Positions 1 through 9,541 of a stretch of DNA of 64,000 bases are shown here, one piece after another. The DNA comes from Allorhodopirellula solitaria. GTDB taxonomy: Bacteria; Planctomycetota; Planctomycetia; Pirellulales; Pirellulaceae. Location of the stretch: positions 317,182 through 381,181 of the forward strand of contig NZ_SJPK01000003.1 of assembly GCF_007859855.1 (NCBI RefSeq), given 5' to 3'. The translations under genes were made by a program, and so were the position numbers. Position 1 is the first letter of the stretch. Each line of letters starts with the position of its first letter. The notes under the pieces are model-generated. The model was not told where the DNA came from and made no database searches. It saw only the letters and a list, made by a program, of their open reading frames with translations.

Positions 1-1634
1 TCGGTTCCGACAGCGGTCGAGAGCACGTCGGGCCGGGGCAAGCCGAGTTCGTTGATTAGCGACATCGCCTCGGCGAGCGAGCGTCCTGTGTCGATTCCAA
101 AACCGACGTCTTGGCCCGCGTTCTTCATCAACTCGACGAAGTCGTTGAGCGCATCGTTGTCACCCGTCAGCGTGTTGTCGAGATCGGTCATGATGATCCG
201 ATCAAACTCCGGCAATCTCTTGGACGTCCGCGTGACCGCCTGCGAGAGGACTGGCGGCGGCGCCGTGTCGATGATCTCTGAAACGTCTCGCAGGTAGCGA
301 TCAACGTGGGTGCTCCAGCTGTAATGTTCCCGCGTGCCGCTGATTCCTGCTTGCGACCATTCCTCCCACTGTTCGGGTTCGCTGAGGCAACGCATGATCG
401 CATGATCAATCGATTCCCGGTCGAAGGGATCGATTAGCAATCCGTTTTGGCAGTTAGCAATAATATCGCGGGGGCCACCGTCGTTGGTGGCCACGATCGG
501 CACGCCGCTGGCCGCAGCCTCGAGCAGCGTCAAGCCGAAGGGCTCAGTCATGGCCGGATTCACGAACACCCCCTTGCGGCGGGCGGTGAGCCGGTAGAGG
601 TCGGGGACATCGGAGGGCCGATGCGACTTCGGATAAGCGACTTTCCCATACAGGTTGTGGACGTCAATCAGTTGCAAGACGTTCGTGATCACCTTGCGCT
701 GCGAGGGCGGCAGATCACGCAAGTCATCGCGGCCTCCCATCACCAACACGAGGTTGGCAGCTTCCTGCATCTTAGGGTTTTCACCGTAGACACGGACGAG
801 TTGCTCGAGGTTCTTGCGTTCATCGGGACGGGCCATGGCGACGACCATGGGTTTGTCGGGATCCCGCAGAAATGGCAATAGCTGGTCGTAGATCGGCGGC
901 AGAGGTTCAGCAGGATCATCTGGATAGAAGTTTGTGAGGTCCACGCCGGGCGGAATCACCTCCATCCGATCGGGTTGGTAATGGTGGTAGATCGAGTACT
1001 GTTGCTCGACCTCCTGGCCGGTGCTCGTGATAACCATTGCGGCGGTTTCCAAAGCCGTCTCCTCGGCTTCCTCACGCGCCTTGAACTTGAACTTCTTCTC
1101 CAAGTCCTCAGGCTTTTTCTTGCTCTTAGATTTCGCCATCGAGGCGATCATACGTTCTCGCTTGACGCGGCCGAGGGAGTGTCCTGTGAACACGTAGGGA
1201 ACATGCAGTAGGCGGGCGAGCTGAGCGCCGGCGTACCCCGCGTCGGCATAGTGCCCGTGGATCAAATCAGGCAACCCTGTGCGGCGATAGTGGCCGAGCA
1301 TCTGGTCAATGAACGTCTCGAGATACGGCCACAAGGCCTCTTTGCGCAAATACCGCCGGGGGCCGAAGGGGATGCGGACGATCTTCGCTTTGTCGCTGAG
1401 ATGCTCCTCGACCTGCGCATAGTCCGGGCCCACTCGATCATCAAACAATTGACGGGTGACGAGTTCCACGGAGGCAACTTCGTCACGTGTCGCCAATTCT
1501 TGAGCGAGCTCGAGCACGTACTTGATCTGACCACCCGTATCGGCATCGCGACCGAGTTCACAATCGTGACCGCGGATCAACCCATGAAGGCTGAGCAGCG
1601 TGATTCGAAGCCCGTCATTGTCCGGCGATTTCAT
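1..1634 (-). CDS. Sucrose-phosphate synthase with C-terminal HAD phosphatase domain (3' end beyond window)
   Basis: The open frame starts at ATG 1634 and runs off the left edge, so about 544 residues are visible. The N-terminal part is a GT4-type glycosyltransferase: DADTGGQ near residue 25, [12 protein letters not shown] for the sucrose-phosphate synthase class, and [19 protein letters not shown] in the UDP-sugar binding half. The last visible part opens a HAD phosphatase domain with DLDNTLTG, as in cyanobacterial and plant enzymes that join synthase and phosphatase-like domains. The expected reaction is UDP-glucose plus fructose-6-phosphate to sucrose-6-phosphate in the cytoplasm. The start lies 15 bases after the fructokinase stop, so the two are probably one operon. 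No clear Shine-Dalgarno sequence is seen. Whether the HAD part is complete cannot be told here. Confidence 0.9.
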   Translation of the reverse strand, partial: MKSPDNDGLRITLLSLHGLIRGHDCELGRDADTGGQIKYVLELAQELATRDEVASVELVTRQLFDDRVGPDYAQVEEHLSDKAKIVRIPFGPRRYLRKEALWPYLETFIDQMLGHYRRTGLPDLIHGHYADAGYAGAQLARLLHVPYVFTGHSLGRVKRERMIASMAKSKSKKKPEDLEKKFKFKAREEAEETALETAAMVITSTGQEVEQQYSIYHHYQPDRMEVIPPGVDLTNFYPDDPAEPLPPIYDQLLPFLRDPDKPMVVAMARPDERKNLEQLVRVYGENPKMQEAANLVLVMGGRDDLRDLPPSQRKVITNVLQLIDVHNLYGKVAYPKSHRPSDVPDLYRLTARRKGVFVNPAMTEPFGLTLLEAAASGVPIVATNDGGPRDIIANCQNGLLIDPFDRESIDHAIMRCLSEPEQWEEWSQAGISGTREHYSWSTHVDRYLRDVSEIIDTAPPPVLSQAVTRTSKRLPEFDRIIMTDLDNTLTGDNDALNDFVELMKNAGQDVGFGIDTGRSLAEAMSLINELGLPRPDVLSTAVGT

Positions 1635-1649
1635 AGCAATAATTATTAC

Positions 1650-2615
1650 TTATCTGGAGGGTAGCTGATAGAATTCAGGAGTGTCACAGGTTGCACCGGC
1701 TAGCCCGCAGACCTTCGATGCAAATGCCACTGCGTCGTGCAAGGAGTTGGTGAACGGCCGGCCGGTGACGATTCCGTGCATCACGACAGCGGCAAACGCG
1801 TCGCCCGCTCCGACCGTGTCCACCATTTTCTCAGGCTCGGGTGTATGCACATGCAGTGGCTCGCTGCACCCAGGCGTATAGCATAGAGCACCTTCGGATC
1901 CGCGTGTAACCAGCAACCCCGACAGAGGCACCTCGCCGGGGTCCTCTTCAAACTTCTTACCCGCCGCCAGGGTTTTCTCAACGGCATCGCCATGGATTCC
2001 GTCGGTGAGTTCCGACAACTCGTCCAGGTTCATCTTGAGGTAGGCGGCCGATTGGCGGAGTTGATCGAGTACCGACCGTTCGTAGTGCGGTGCTCGCAGG
2101 TTGACGTCGAAAAAGATGTGCGCGTCGATGGGGTCGTTCAAGATCGCGTCACACAATCCCACGATCGTGTTGCGTGAACGCTCATCACGGCAGGCCAGCG
2201 AACCATGATAAAACAACGCCGGCCGGCCAGATCGATGGCAGTCCGCCAAGCGGTCGCTGATCGCCTCTGAAAGCAACGCGTCCGGAGCCGGGATCTGGTC
2301 CCAGGCGACGTCCTTGACAATGTCGTAGTGAGGCTCACCATCAACGATGGAGACGTTCACCCTACCCGTCGGCACGCCGGGCAATATGGCGACACCCTCG
2401 GTTGACATTCCGAAGCCCGTCATGCGAGATAGGACTTCCTGACCGAGTTCATCGTCGCCGACAGCACTGATAAAGAGAGGGTTCAGGCCGAGGCCTGCCA
2501 GGTTCCATGCCACGTTCAGCGGTGCTCCGCCGAGCACTCGTTGCCCGCCGTCCTCCGGCGAAAAACAATCCCACAAAACTTCCCCTACGATGATGGCGGT
2601 CGGTTTATTAGACAT
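1650..2615 (-). CDS. PfkB-family carbohydrate kinase, probable fructokinase
   Basis: The protein has 321 residues from ATG 2615, which has AAAGGA about 12 bases upstream; an in-frame ATG at 2642 is possible but less likely. PfkB/ribokinase features are clear: GGAPLNVAWNLAGLG near the N-terminus, which binds the sugar, and DTVGAGDAFAAV near the C-terminus, which carries the catalytic aspartate and the anion hole. Family members phosphorylate fructose or related sugars with ATP. Position directly upstream of sucrose-phosphate synthase suggests it supplies fructose-6-phosphate for sucrose synthesis or recycles fructose from sucrose breakdown. The exact substrate is inferred from this context. 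Confidence 0.87.
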   Translation of the reverse strand: MSNKPTAIIVGEVLWDCFSPEDGGQRVLGGAPLNVAWNLAGLGLNPLFISAVGDDELGQEVLSRMTGFGMSTEGVAILPGVPTGRVNVSIVDGEPHYDIVKDVAWDQIPAPDALLSEAISDRLADCHRSGRPALFYHGSLACRDERSRNTIVGLCDAILNDPIDAHIFFDVNLRAPHYERSVLDQLRQSAAYLKMNLDELSELTDGIHGDAVEKTLAAGKKFEEDPGEVPLSGLLVTRGSEGALCYTPGCSEPLHVHTPEPEKMVDTVGAGDAFAAVVMHGIVTGRPFTNSLHDAVAFASKVCGLAGATCDTPEFYQLPSR

Positions 2616-2706
2616 GTCGCGGGGATATCCTTTCAGAAACAATCAGTGGAAGCGGGGGGCCGAATCCCCTCGCAGCGTAGGCCGTCACAGATACGAAACA
2701 AACTGT

Positions 2707-2735
2707 TTGGCACCCATCACTTATTCTTGCATTAT
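2707..2735 (+). promoter_or_regulatory. Possible promoter for the HAD-TreZ fusion gene
   Basis: TTGGCA (2707-2712) and CATTAT (2730-2735) are separated by 17 bases and resemble sigma-70 boxes, in a locally AT-rich stretch between divergent genes. A start point about 7 bases after the -10 box would leave an almost leaderless message for the ATG at 2748. The -10 match is only 4 of 6, so this is tentative. Confidence 0.28.
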
Positions 2736-2747
2736 ACATTAGTTCGC

Positions 2748-5579
2748 ATGACAACACCTCATCGCCCTCACGCATTGGCCACGGATCTCGATGGCACCTT
2801 TATCCCGCTGAACAATGATTCGGCGGCTGAGCAGGCCTTGGAGCAAATAAGAGACCAATTTGCGTCAGGCCGCTTGCCGTTAGCGTTTGTGACCGGCCGG
2901 CATTTCGACTTTGTCTTGGAAGCCATCGTCCAGGAGCAACTTCCGCAGCCCGACTGGATCCTCTGCGATGTGGGTACGAGTGTGTACGAGCGGGTCTCCC
3001 GTTGCGATGGCGAGCGGGGGGCCGGCGCGGGCGGCGGGGATGCTGCGATGCCCGCGTCAGGTGAGGCTACCGCAGAGGCGATCACATCGCTCGCTGCGGA
3101 GTATCGACCGAGCCAGGGGTTTGCTGATCGACTCGACGAGATCGTCGGCGAGATCGACATCGAACACGTCCGCCGCGAAATCGCCGGGCTGCCTGGATTT
3201 CGGCTTCAAGAACCGGTCAAGCAAAAGCGTCACAAACTGAGCTATTACGTTGCCGAAGAATCGCTCGAAGACTGTCACGTCATGGTGGAGGCCTATCTTG
3301 CCCAGCATGCACTTCCCTATGGCGTGATCAGCAGCGTCGATCCGTTCAACGGAGATGGGCTCGTCGACGTGCTGCCGGCGAATGTTTCCAAAGCCTTTGC
3401 GCTGGATTGGTGGTGTCATGATCAGGGTTACCGAAACGATGAGGTTGTGTTTTGCGGCGATTCGGGCAACGACTACGCCGCTCTCGTTGCGGGCTACCGT
3501 GCCGTTGTCGTTGCCAACGCCGACCGCCGGCACGCCGCCCGCGTCCACGACGCCCACATGAAAAAAGGGTGGAGTGACCGGCTGTTGCTCGCCTCGCAAT
3601 CGAGCACGGCTGGCGTGCTCGAAGGATTGCGTTGGTTTGGCTGGAAACCGGAGGATTCGCTGGCGGGTGAGACGTCCGTCGTGACAGACCAAGAGCCCGC
3701 CTTTCCGCTCGCCTGGGGCGCCGTCCCGGTGGGCCACCGCCGCACGCAGTTCACCGTCTTCGCCCCCGCTCACGAATCGTTGACGCTGGAGATCCAGCCG
3801 AATGATGCGTCGGCGGGTGAACCCAGATCGGTCGAGTTGACTCGAAACCAGTCGGGTTTCTTCACTGCCTGCGTGGATGAGTGCCCGGTCGGAACCGATT
3901 ATCGCTTGCGAATTGGCTCTCAAGCAGCCAGTGTGGAGGATCGCCAACCATCGATACCCGACCCCGCGTCACGGTATCAGCCCGCGGGAGTCCACGGCCC
4001 CTCCCGGGTCGTCTCTCAACAGTTTCCTTGGCAACACGACGACCGCACGCGTTGCGAGCGTCGAGAAGAGTTGGTCATCTACGAGCTGCATATTGGCGCG
4101 TTCACGAAGGAAGGGACGTTCACCGGCGCGATCGAGCGGCTCGATGAACTCGTTGAGCTGGGGATCACCGCGATCGAATTGATGCCGATTGCCCAGTGCC
4201 CGGGACGATGGAACTGGGGGTATGACGCGACGCACTGGTTCGCGCCCATGAACGCGATGGGCACCCCCGACGATCTCCGCGGTTTGGTCGACGCCGCTCA
4301 CGCGCGCGGCCTGCACGTTTTCGCTGACGTGGTGTACAACCACTTCGGTCCCGAGGGCAACTATTGGTCGCAACTGGGCGATTATTTCTCGACCCGTCAT
4401 GACACGCCCTGGGGCGCGTCCCCCAATTTTGACGCTGGCGATTCGGCTACCGCGATTCGCCGTCTGGTGATCGACAACGCGATTTACTGGCTCGACGAGT
4501 TTCACCTCGATGGTCTGCGGGTTGACGCGATCCATTGCATGCGTGACCACAGTGAGGAACACATCACGCGTCAATTTGGCCGAGAGGTTCGCCAGTGGTC
4601 CGAGCGTGCCCAGCGGCGGGTTTGGCTGATCGCGGAAACGAATGTGTACGATGGGTCGATGACAGCGCCGTTGGATGAGAATGGCTGTGGGTTTGACGCC
4701 CAATGGGGGGATGACTTCGCTCATGCGCTGTTGGCATGCGTGCGGTCCCACGACCGTTTGACCGTCCGGACCTATCAACCCCACGAAGACTTGGCGCGAG
4801 CACTGCAGCGTGGATACGTGTTTCGCGGCGACGTGGGTGGCGATCGCGGTCGGGAGGAGTTGGGAGATGCCACCGCCCAGCGAGTCGACACGTCGAGCGT
4901 GGTGTACTGCATCCAGAATCACGACTTCATCGGCAACCACCCCTTGGGCCAGAGATTTCATCAGATCACAGCGCCCGAGACGCAGGCCGCCGCGGCGACC
5001 CTGCTGTTGCTCTCGCCAGCGATACCGATGCTGTTCATGGGCGAAGAATTTGCCTGCGAGAACCCGTTCGCTTTCTTCGTCGATTTCGGTGACGAGTCGC
5101 TGCGTCAGGCGGTGGTGGAAGGCCGTCGTCACGAGTACCCCCAGCACGATTGGTCCGGGGGTGTGCTGCCCACCGATGAGCACGCTTTCGAGTCAGCCCG
5201 CATCGGCGCCGTCGCAGCGGGCAATCTCGCCATGCATCACTGGTATCGTGAGCTGATTGCGGTCCGGCGCGAGTTCACCCAATCGGGATTGCTGGCCGGC
5301 GAGCATCTGATCGTGCGAACCGATACCGAGCGTGGTTGCTATGCGTTGCAGTTCCGCCGCGGCGAGGAGCAATTGATTGTCGTTTGCCGCCTAGCCGATC
5401 CCTCTCAGAGCTTGCATCCCAACGACGGTACCATGTCTGGGCCCGACATCGCGGAGTTCCTTCAAATCAACGGTGAACTGCCACCGTTGCTGCTCGATAG
5501 CCGGGCTGCTCTGAGCGGCGATCCCAATGGTTCGCTCGAGCTGCATTTCAACCACGCCGTGGTGCTGCATACGTCGTGA
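2748..5579 (+). CDS. treZ: Fusion of HAD sugar phosphatase and malto-oligosyltrehalose trehalohydrolase
   Basis: The protein has 943 residues from ATG 2748. Residues 1-280 form a HAD-IIB phosphatase of sucrose-phosphatase type: DLDGT at 13-17, VTGRHF, a lysine in QKRHKLSYY, and CGDSGNDYAAL. From about 310 there is a CBM48-like beta domain, then a GH13 TreZ barrel with YELHIGAFT and VVYNHFGPEGNYW. All three GH13 catalytic acids are present: D593 in GLRVDAIH, E630 in IAETN and D726 in NHDFIGN. TreZ releases trehalose from maltooligosyltrehalose; the HAD half probably acts on sucrose-6-phosphate or trehalose-phosphate. No TreY lies in the window. The divergent synthase and kinase suggest a shared compatible-solute role, which is inference. 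Confidence 0.9.
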   Translation: MTTPHRPHALATDLDGTFIPLNNDSAAEQALEQIRDQFASGRLPLAFVTGRHFDFVLEAIVQEQLPQPDWILCDVGTSVYERVSRCDGERGAGAGGGDAAMPASGEATAEAITSLAAEYRPSQGFADRLDEIVGEIDIEHVRREIAGLPGFRLQEPVKQKRHKLSYYVAEESLEDCHVMVEAYLAQHALPYGVISSVDPFNGDGLVDVLPANVSKAFALDWWCHDQGYRNDEVVFCGDSGNDYAALVAGYRAVVVANADRRHAARVHDAHMKKGWSDRLLLASQSSTAGVLEGLRWFGWKPEDSLAGETSVVTDQEPAFPLAWGAVPVGHRRTQFTVFAPAHESLTLEIQPNDASAGEPRSVELTRNQSGFFTACVDECPVGTDYRLRIGSQAASVEDRQPSIPDPASRYQPAGVHGPSRVVSQQFPWQHDDRTRCERREELVIYELHIGAFTKEGTFTGAIERLDELVELGITAIELMPIAQCPGRWNWGYDATHWFAPMNAMGTPDDLRGLVDAAHARGLHVFADVVYNHFGPEGNYWSQLGDYFSTRHDTPWGASPNFDAGDSATAIRRLVIDNAIYWLDEFHLDGLRVDAIHCMRDHSEEHITRQFGREVRQWSERAQRRVWLIAETNVYDGSMTAPLDENGCGFDAQWGDDFAHALLACVRSHDRLTVRTYQPHEDLARALQRGYVFRGDVGGDRGREELGDATAQRVDTSSVVYCIQNHDFIGNHPLGQRFHQITAPETQAAAATLLLLSPAIPMLFMGEEFACENPFAFFVDFGDESLRQAVVEGRRHEYPQHDWSGGVLPTDEHAFESARIGAVAAGNLAMHHWYRELIAVRREFTQSGLLAGEHLIVRTDTERGCYALQFRRGEEQLIVVCRLADPSQSLHPNDGTMSGPDIAEFLQINGELPPLLLDSRAALSGDPNGSLELHFNHAVVLHTS

Positions 5580-5690
5580 TGATTGCCTGCTAAATCGAAT
5601 CACCTGTCCGCGTGCCGGACGGGAATTCATGCTTTGTGACTGGTGAATTGATCTTGCCGTCGATTCCGAGGCGACGGCACAATCGGCGGC

Positions 5691-7079
5691 ATGTCCCAAC
5701 GCTCTCCATCGATCGATTCCCGTCCCCCGTCAACCGCAGCGATACCGCGCCGTGATGCGGTCGCGAGCGAGTCGACGCACGAAAATCAACGCGGCCAGCT
5801 TGGTCCAGACGAGCGGTCTGGCTACGAAGCGGGCAATGAGGCTCAATGGGGCGATACGCCGAACCCTTTCGCCCGCGTACTCGCCGCCAGTGAACCGACG
5901 GCGAAATCTCGCTTTTTACGTGCCGCCAAGACGCTCGTGGCTACTCTTGCGTTGGCCGCCCTGCTGCTCACAGGATTGTTTTTCGGCAAGCAGTTTTTGC
6001 TCTCTCAATTGGTGGCGAGTTTGGATGGACTCGGCTCGGCGGGCAAACAGAATCGCCTGACGCAGATCGCGGGTTTTGGAACCGACGCGATCGCTCCCCT
6101 GGTCGGCCAGTTGGTGGCTGACGAGGAGGCGGTGTCGGCGACCGCCTTCGAGCTGCTGCGGAAAATGCAGAACGACTGGATCACCCTTCCACCGGCCGCC
6201 GGCCGGGCTGCTCATGACCGGTTGGTCGATGCGATCGCGAATACCTTTGCGGTTTCGCTCGGACCCCCGGCGAATGTCGAGCCGAACGATGCCGCGGGCA
6301 GGCGAGCGGGCTGCAGTCCGGCCTCGCGAGCTCGAGCCCAGGAGCTGGTGCAGCAATCCGTGCTCGAATTTTCAGCCACGCCTTCCCTCAATTCTGAGCT
6401 GCTCGTCGCTGCCAATCGCTTGCTCGGCGAACTCGAGGTGGCTGGAGCCTCCGCGGTTCAATCGCCTGCTCTTCAACCTGCTGCTCCCCAATCCGCTGCT
6501 CCCCGCGCGAGGCTGGTTCGCTCGGCGGCAAGGCTGCGTGGAGCGGCAGATTCGACGCCCGTACAATCTGGCGGCCGCCCGTCGACGCCTGTCCAACGAT
6601 CGGGCTGGACCGATTGGCCACCGCCAGCGAGCATGCAGACCGCTCGCATCGTTCGCTCGACCGCCGGTCAGACACGGCTTGGCGTCGCGGCGTCTTCGCC
6701 GGGAAACGAAGGTCGATTGCAGGAGGTTCCCCGTGGCGTCACCGTGCCGCTGGGACGAGTCTCCTCCCAGGAATCAGTCGCTGTAGGTCCTGTGCCCGAA
6801 ACCCTGCAGGCTCCGGCTGCTGTTGTCGCGGCCCGTCGCCCCGTTGACGGCGTCATCCAAGTGGCCGCTCACCAGGAAGACGCGTCGCTGGACACGCTCG
6901 GCTCGGAGGAGTTGCTCGAGCTGCTCGGTGATGCCGACCGCAGGGTGCGATTGCAGGCCGCCTCGGCACTAGCTCAGACCCAGGATGCGGCTGTGTTGGC
7001 CGCACTCCGCCAACGGGTTGTCGACGAGCCCGATCCGCACGTCGCAGCGCGGATACGGCGAATTCTTGATCTCTTCTGA
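5691..7079 (+). CDS. Membrane-anchored HEAT-repeat protein
   Basis: This 462-residue protein has a polar N-terminus rich in Ser and Pro (1-80), one membrane segment at about 81-99 (TLVATLALAALLLTGLFFG), then helical repeats. HEAT-like units are seen at about 110-170 and best at the C-terminus (LGDADRRVRLQAASALAQ, about 407-424). A Pro/Ala/Ser-rich linker with low sequence complexity lies at about 260-390. Such proteins act as scaffolds; no enzyme motif is visible and no function can be named. It stands alone between the TreZ fusion and the FHA gene, with about 110 bases on each side. The downstream gap holds a perfect TATAAT at 7113-7118 without a convincing -35 box. Confidence 0.7.
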   Translation: MSQRSPSIDSRPPSTAAIPRRDAVASESTHENQRGQLGPDERSGYEAGNEAQWGDTPNPFARVLAASEPTAKSRFLRAAKTLVATLALAALLLTGLFFGKQFLLSQLVASLDGLGSAGKQNRLTQIAGFGTDAIAPLVGQLVADEEAVSATAFELLRKMQNDWITLPPAAGRAAHDRLVDAIANTFAVSLGPPANVEPNDAAGRRAGCSPASRARAQELVQQSVLEFSATPSLNSELLVAANRLLGELEVAGASAVQSPALQPAAPQSAAPRARLVRSAARLRGAADSTPVQSGGRPSTPVQRSGWTDWPPPASMQTARIVRSTAGQTRLGVAASSPGNEGRLQEVPRGVTVPLGRVSSQESVAVGPVPETLQAPAAVVAARRPVDGVIQVAAHQEDASLDTLGSEELLELLGDADRRVRLQAASALAQTQDAAVLAALRQRVVDEPDPHVAARIRRILDLF

Positions 7080-7188
7080 AATTGGTCTCTGGAGTACCGG
7101 ACAGAGCGTTTCTATAATAAATATCTCAGCGATTTATTCCATTCCCGCTGAATGACCTTATTGAAACGAGTTTTTCCGTGGACCTGTC

Positions 7189-7641
7189 ATGAGCGAAGAA
7201 AAAGAAGATGAACTAGCGGGTGCCTTTGGCCAATTGACGCCGACCGGTGGTGGTGACCCGATCCCCCTGATCAAGAACAACCTGTTGATCGGTCGCCGCA
7301 AGCAATGTGACATTTGCTTGGACTTTCCCAACGTGTCCAGCCAGCACTGCCGGATGACCTTGGAAAATGGATATTGGTTTATCCGTGATTTAAACAGCCG
7401 AAACGGGACCAAGGTCGACGGTCGTCCTGTGATCCGCAAGCGTGCTGACCCCAACTGCAAAGTCACGATCGCCCGGCACAACTACGTCCTCGAGTACGAT
7501 CCCCAGGTGCTTGGCGCCTACGGGCCGCCCCCGCCGGACGACAATTACATCGAGGAAGTGATGAAGAGCTCCCTGATGGACCGGGCTGGGGTCTCCAAAC
7601 GCGATCCCAAGAAGGGTTTTTTCAACCGCAAGTCGGATTGA
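7189..7641 (+). CDS. FHA domain protein
   Basis: The protein is 150 residues long. A forkhead-associated domain fills residues 20-100: LIGRRKQCDICL holds the conserved GR, NVSSQHCRM holds the SxxH, and LNSRNGTKVDG holds the NG that contacts phosphothreonine. FHA domains bind phosphothreonine peptides, so this is probably a cytoplasmic adaptor in Ser/Thr kinase signalling, which is abundant in planctomycetes. The remaining 50 residues are charged and show no second domain. No kinase gene is adjacent. There is no signal peptide or membrane segment. The next gene starts 156 bases downstream. Confidence 0.88.
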   Translation: MSEEKEDELAGAFGQLTPTGGGDPIPLIKNNLLIGRRKQCDICLDFPNVSSQHCRMTLENGYWFIRDLNSRNGTKVDGRPVIRKRADPNCKVTIARHNYVLEYDPQVLGAYGPPPPDDNYIEEVMKSSLMDRAGVSKRDPKKGFFNRKSD

Positions 7642-7797
7642 GCGGATCGATAATCGGTTCATTTTCGCTAATCCGCATTTCTTATCTCGCCGATACAATC
7701 CAACGTGAGCACTCTCGCTGCGCCCTGGCTCCTGTGGAGTGAGGGGGGGCCGCATGGGTGCAATTTCCCTGGGTTGTTTCATCGCGAGGTTTCTTTC

Positions 7798-8682
7798 ATG
7801 TCGAGCGATACGAGTTCTCTCGACCGATATCGTCGGATCGACGCGTTACAATCGCGTCTGCCGCCAACGCTGAACGCCTGGATCATGCAGTGGGGGACCG
7901 CGATCGTCGAAGGGATCTCGGCCATCGGCGACCTGGCATGTTTCACCTGGCAGATGCTGGGGTGGATGTTCACGAGGTTGCCTCGCCGGGGCACCTTGTT
8001 GACGAACTTCTATCAAGTCGGTGTACTCAGCCTGCCCGTGGTCGCCCTGACGGGGACGTTCATCGGCATGGTTCTGGCCGTCCAGAGCTATTATCAATTT
8101 GAAGCGATCGGGTTGGCCAGCCGTCTGGGTGTGGTCATCAATACATCCCTCGTCCGCGAGCTCGGACCGGTGCTGGCGGCGACTATGCTCGCCGGTCGGG
8201 TCGGCGGTGCCATGGCCGCGGTGCTTGGCACGATGCGGGTTACCGAGCAGATCGATGCGTTGACGACGATGGGTGCCGATCCGATTCATTATCTTGTCGT
8301 CCCCCGTTTTCTCGCCTGTTTATTGCTGATCCCGGCGTTGACCATCATGGCCGACTTCATGGGGATCGTCGGCGGTTACTTTTACAGCGTGGTCATTCTC
8401 GGGATTGATCGAGCTGCGTATCTGCACCATTCGCGTGAGGGCGTTGTCGGCTTCGACTTGTTCATGGGGATTTTCAAGAGTTTCTTTTTTGGGGCCATTA
8501 TCGCGATCGTCAGTTGCTACCGAGGCTTCCATTGCCAACCGGGAGCCGAGGGTGTTGGCAAAGCTGCCACGGCCGCGTTCGTTTATTCCTTTGTCCTGAT
8601 CCTCGCCGTTGATTTGTTTTTGAACATCGCTTTGGATTCGATCTACTTCATGATCTATCCGCAGGGACCGGTGCTGTTTTGA
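7798..8682 (+). CDS. mlaE: MlaE-family ABC transporter permease
   Basis: The protein is 294 residues long from ATG 7798, preceded by GAGGT at a good distance; an in-frame start at 7705 would add an unlikely extension. It has the MlaE/Ttg2B permease pattern: several membrane helices from about residue 75 on (LPVVALTGTFIGMVLAVQ), the VRELGPVLAATMLAGRVG coupling region and LGTMRVTEQIDAL. In Gram-negative bacteria MlaE forms the inner-membrane core of the MlaFEDB complex that moves phospholipids between membranes. The ATPase and MCE protein genes follow directly, and the stop touches the start region of the ATPase. Confidence 0.93.
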   Translation: MSSDTSSLDRYRRIDALQSRLPPTLNAWIMQWGTAIVEGISAIGDLACFTWQMLGWMFTRLPRRGTLLTNFYQVGVLSLPVVALTGTFIGMVLAVQSYYQFEAIGLASRLGVVINTSLVRELGPVLAATMLAGRVGGAMAAVLGTMRVTEQIDALTTMGADPIHYLVVPRFLACLLLIPALTIMADFMGIVGGYFYSVVILGIDRAAYLHHSREGVVGFDLFMGIFKSFFFGAIIAIVSCYRGFHCQPGAEGVGKAATAAFVYSFVLILAVDLFLNIALDSIYFMIYPQGPVLF

Positions 8683-8699
8683 ATCTAGCTGAAACCTCC

Positions 8700-9536
8700 A
8701 TGCCGTCGCATGAAGTCTCCTCAGAGGAACTTGATGCGACTCCGCTGATCGAAGTCAAGGACTTGCACGTCGAGTTTGATGGGCACGTGATCCTGTCGGG
8801 GATCACCCGCAGTATCAAACGGGGACAGACGGTTGCTGTGATTGGCGAAAGCGGTTGTGGAAAAACCGTCTTCATGAAAACACTCGTCGCGCTGATCAAG
8901 CCAACGACGGGACATGTGATGTTCGACGGGCGTGATTTGAACCGTCAATCGCCAGCACAGCTTGCCCAAATTCGGCGTCGTTTTGGCTTCGTGTTTCAGC
9001 ACGCGGCGCTGTTTGACAGCATGAATATCTTCGACAACGTGGCCTTTCCCATTCGCCAGAACGAACCGCAGACGGACGAGGATGAAGTCCGCCGCCGCGT
9101 CCGGCAGCACCTCCTCGAAGTGGGTTTGCCCGAGGAGGTTGCCGCCAAGTATCCGGCCGAGATTTCCGGCGGCATGCAGAAGCGAGTCGGCTTGGCACGC
9201 GCCCTCGTGCTGAAACCGGAGTTGGTTGTGTATGACGAACCGACCACGGGACTCGACCCGATCATGAGCGACGTGATCAATGAACTGATTTTGAATACCC
9301 GGCGGACCTATCCCGTCACCAGCGTGGTGGTCACGCACGACATGCGAACGGCGCGGAAAGTGGCCGACCGTGTGATCATGTTTTTCCCCCGTCGAATGCT
9401 CGACGCGGGACAATCTCAAATTTTATTCGACGGACCGCCCAGCGGACTCGAGCACGCCGAGGATCGGCGGGTTCGTCAGTTCGTCCGTGGGGAAGCGGGC
9501 GATCGAATTCGTGAAATGTCTCGAGCAACGGCGTAA
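8700..9536 (+). CDS. mlaF: MlaF-family ABC transporter ATPase
   Basis: The ATPase has Walker A GESGCGKT, the Q-loop in FVFQHAAL, the signature SGGMQKRVGLARAL, Walker B LVVYDEPTTGLDP, and the switch His in VVTHDM. It ends with a short tail after the nucleotide-binding domain. It powers the MlaE permease in retrograde or anterograde phospholipid transport. I chose ATG 8700 (278 residues); a TTG at 8679 overlapping the mlaE stop codon would add seven residues and is also possible. The MCE gene begins 5 bases after its stop, so the three genes form one unit. Confidence 0.93.
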   Translation: MPSHEVSSEELDATPLIEVKDLHVEFDGHVILSGITRSIKRGQTVAVIGESGCGKTVFMKTLVALIKPTTGHVMFDGRDLNRQSPAQLAQIRRRFGFVFQHAALFDSMNIFDNVAFPIRQNEPQTDEDEVRRRVRQHLLEVGLPEEVAAKYPAEISGGMQKRVGLARALVLKPELVVYDEPTTGLDPIMSDVINELILNTRRTYPVTSVVVTHDMRTARKVADRVIMFFPRRMLDAGQSQILFDGPPSGLEHAEDRRVRQFVRGEAGDRIREMSRATA

Positions 9537-9541
9537 TCATC

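Noticed and set aside
447-1664. Several frames on the plus strand at the left edge
   Set aside because: They lie opposite the sucrose-phosphate synthase frame, which reads through without a stop and carries clear glycosyltransferase motifs.
3057-3947. 296-residue frame on the minus strand
   Set aside because: It is opposite the HAD phosphatase half of the fusion gene and shows no recognisable domain.
3969-5183. 404-residue frame on the minus strand
   Set aside because: It lies wholly opposite the TreZ domain, whose catalytic residues are intact; the frame has no family-like motif and is a high-G+C shadow.
8721-9419. 232-residue frame on the minus strand
   Set aside because: It is opposite the mlaF ATPase gene, which has all ABC motifs.
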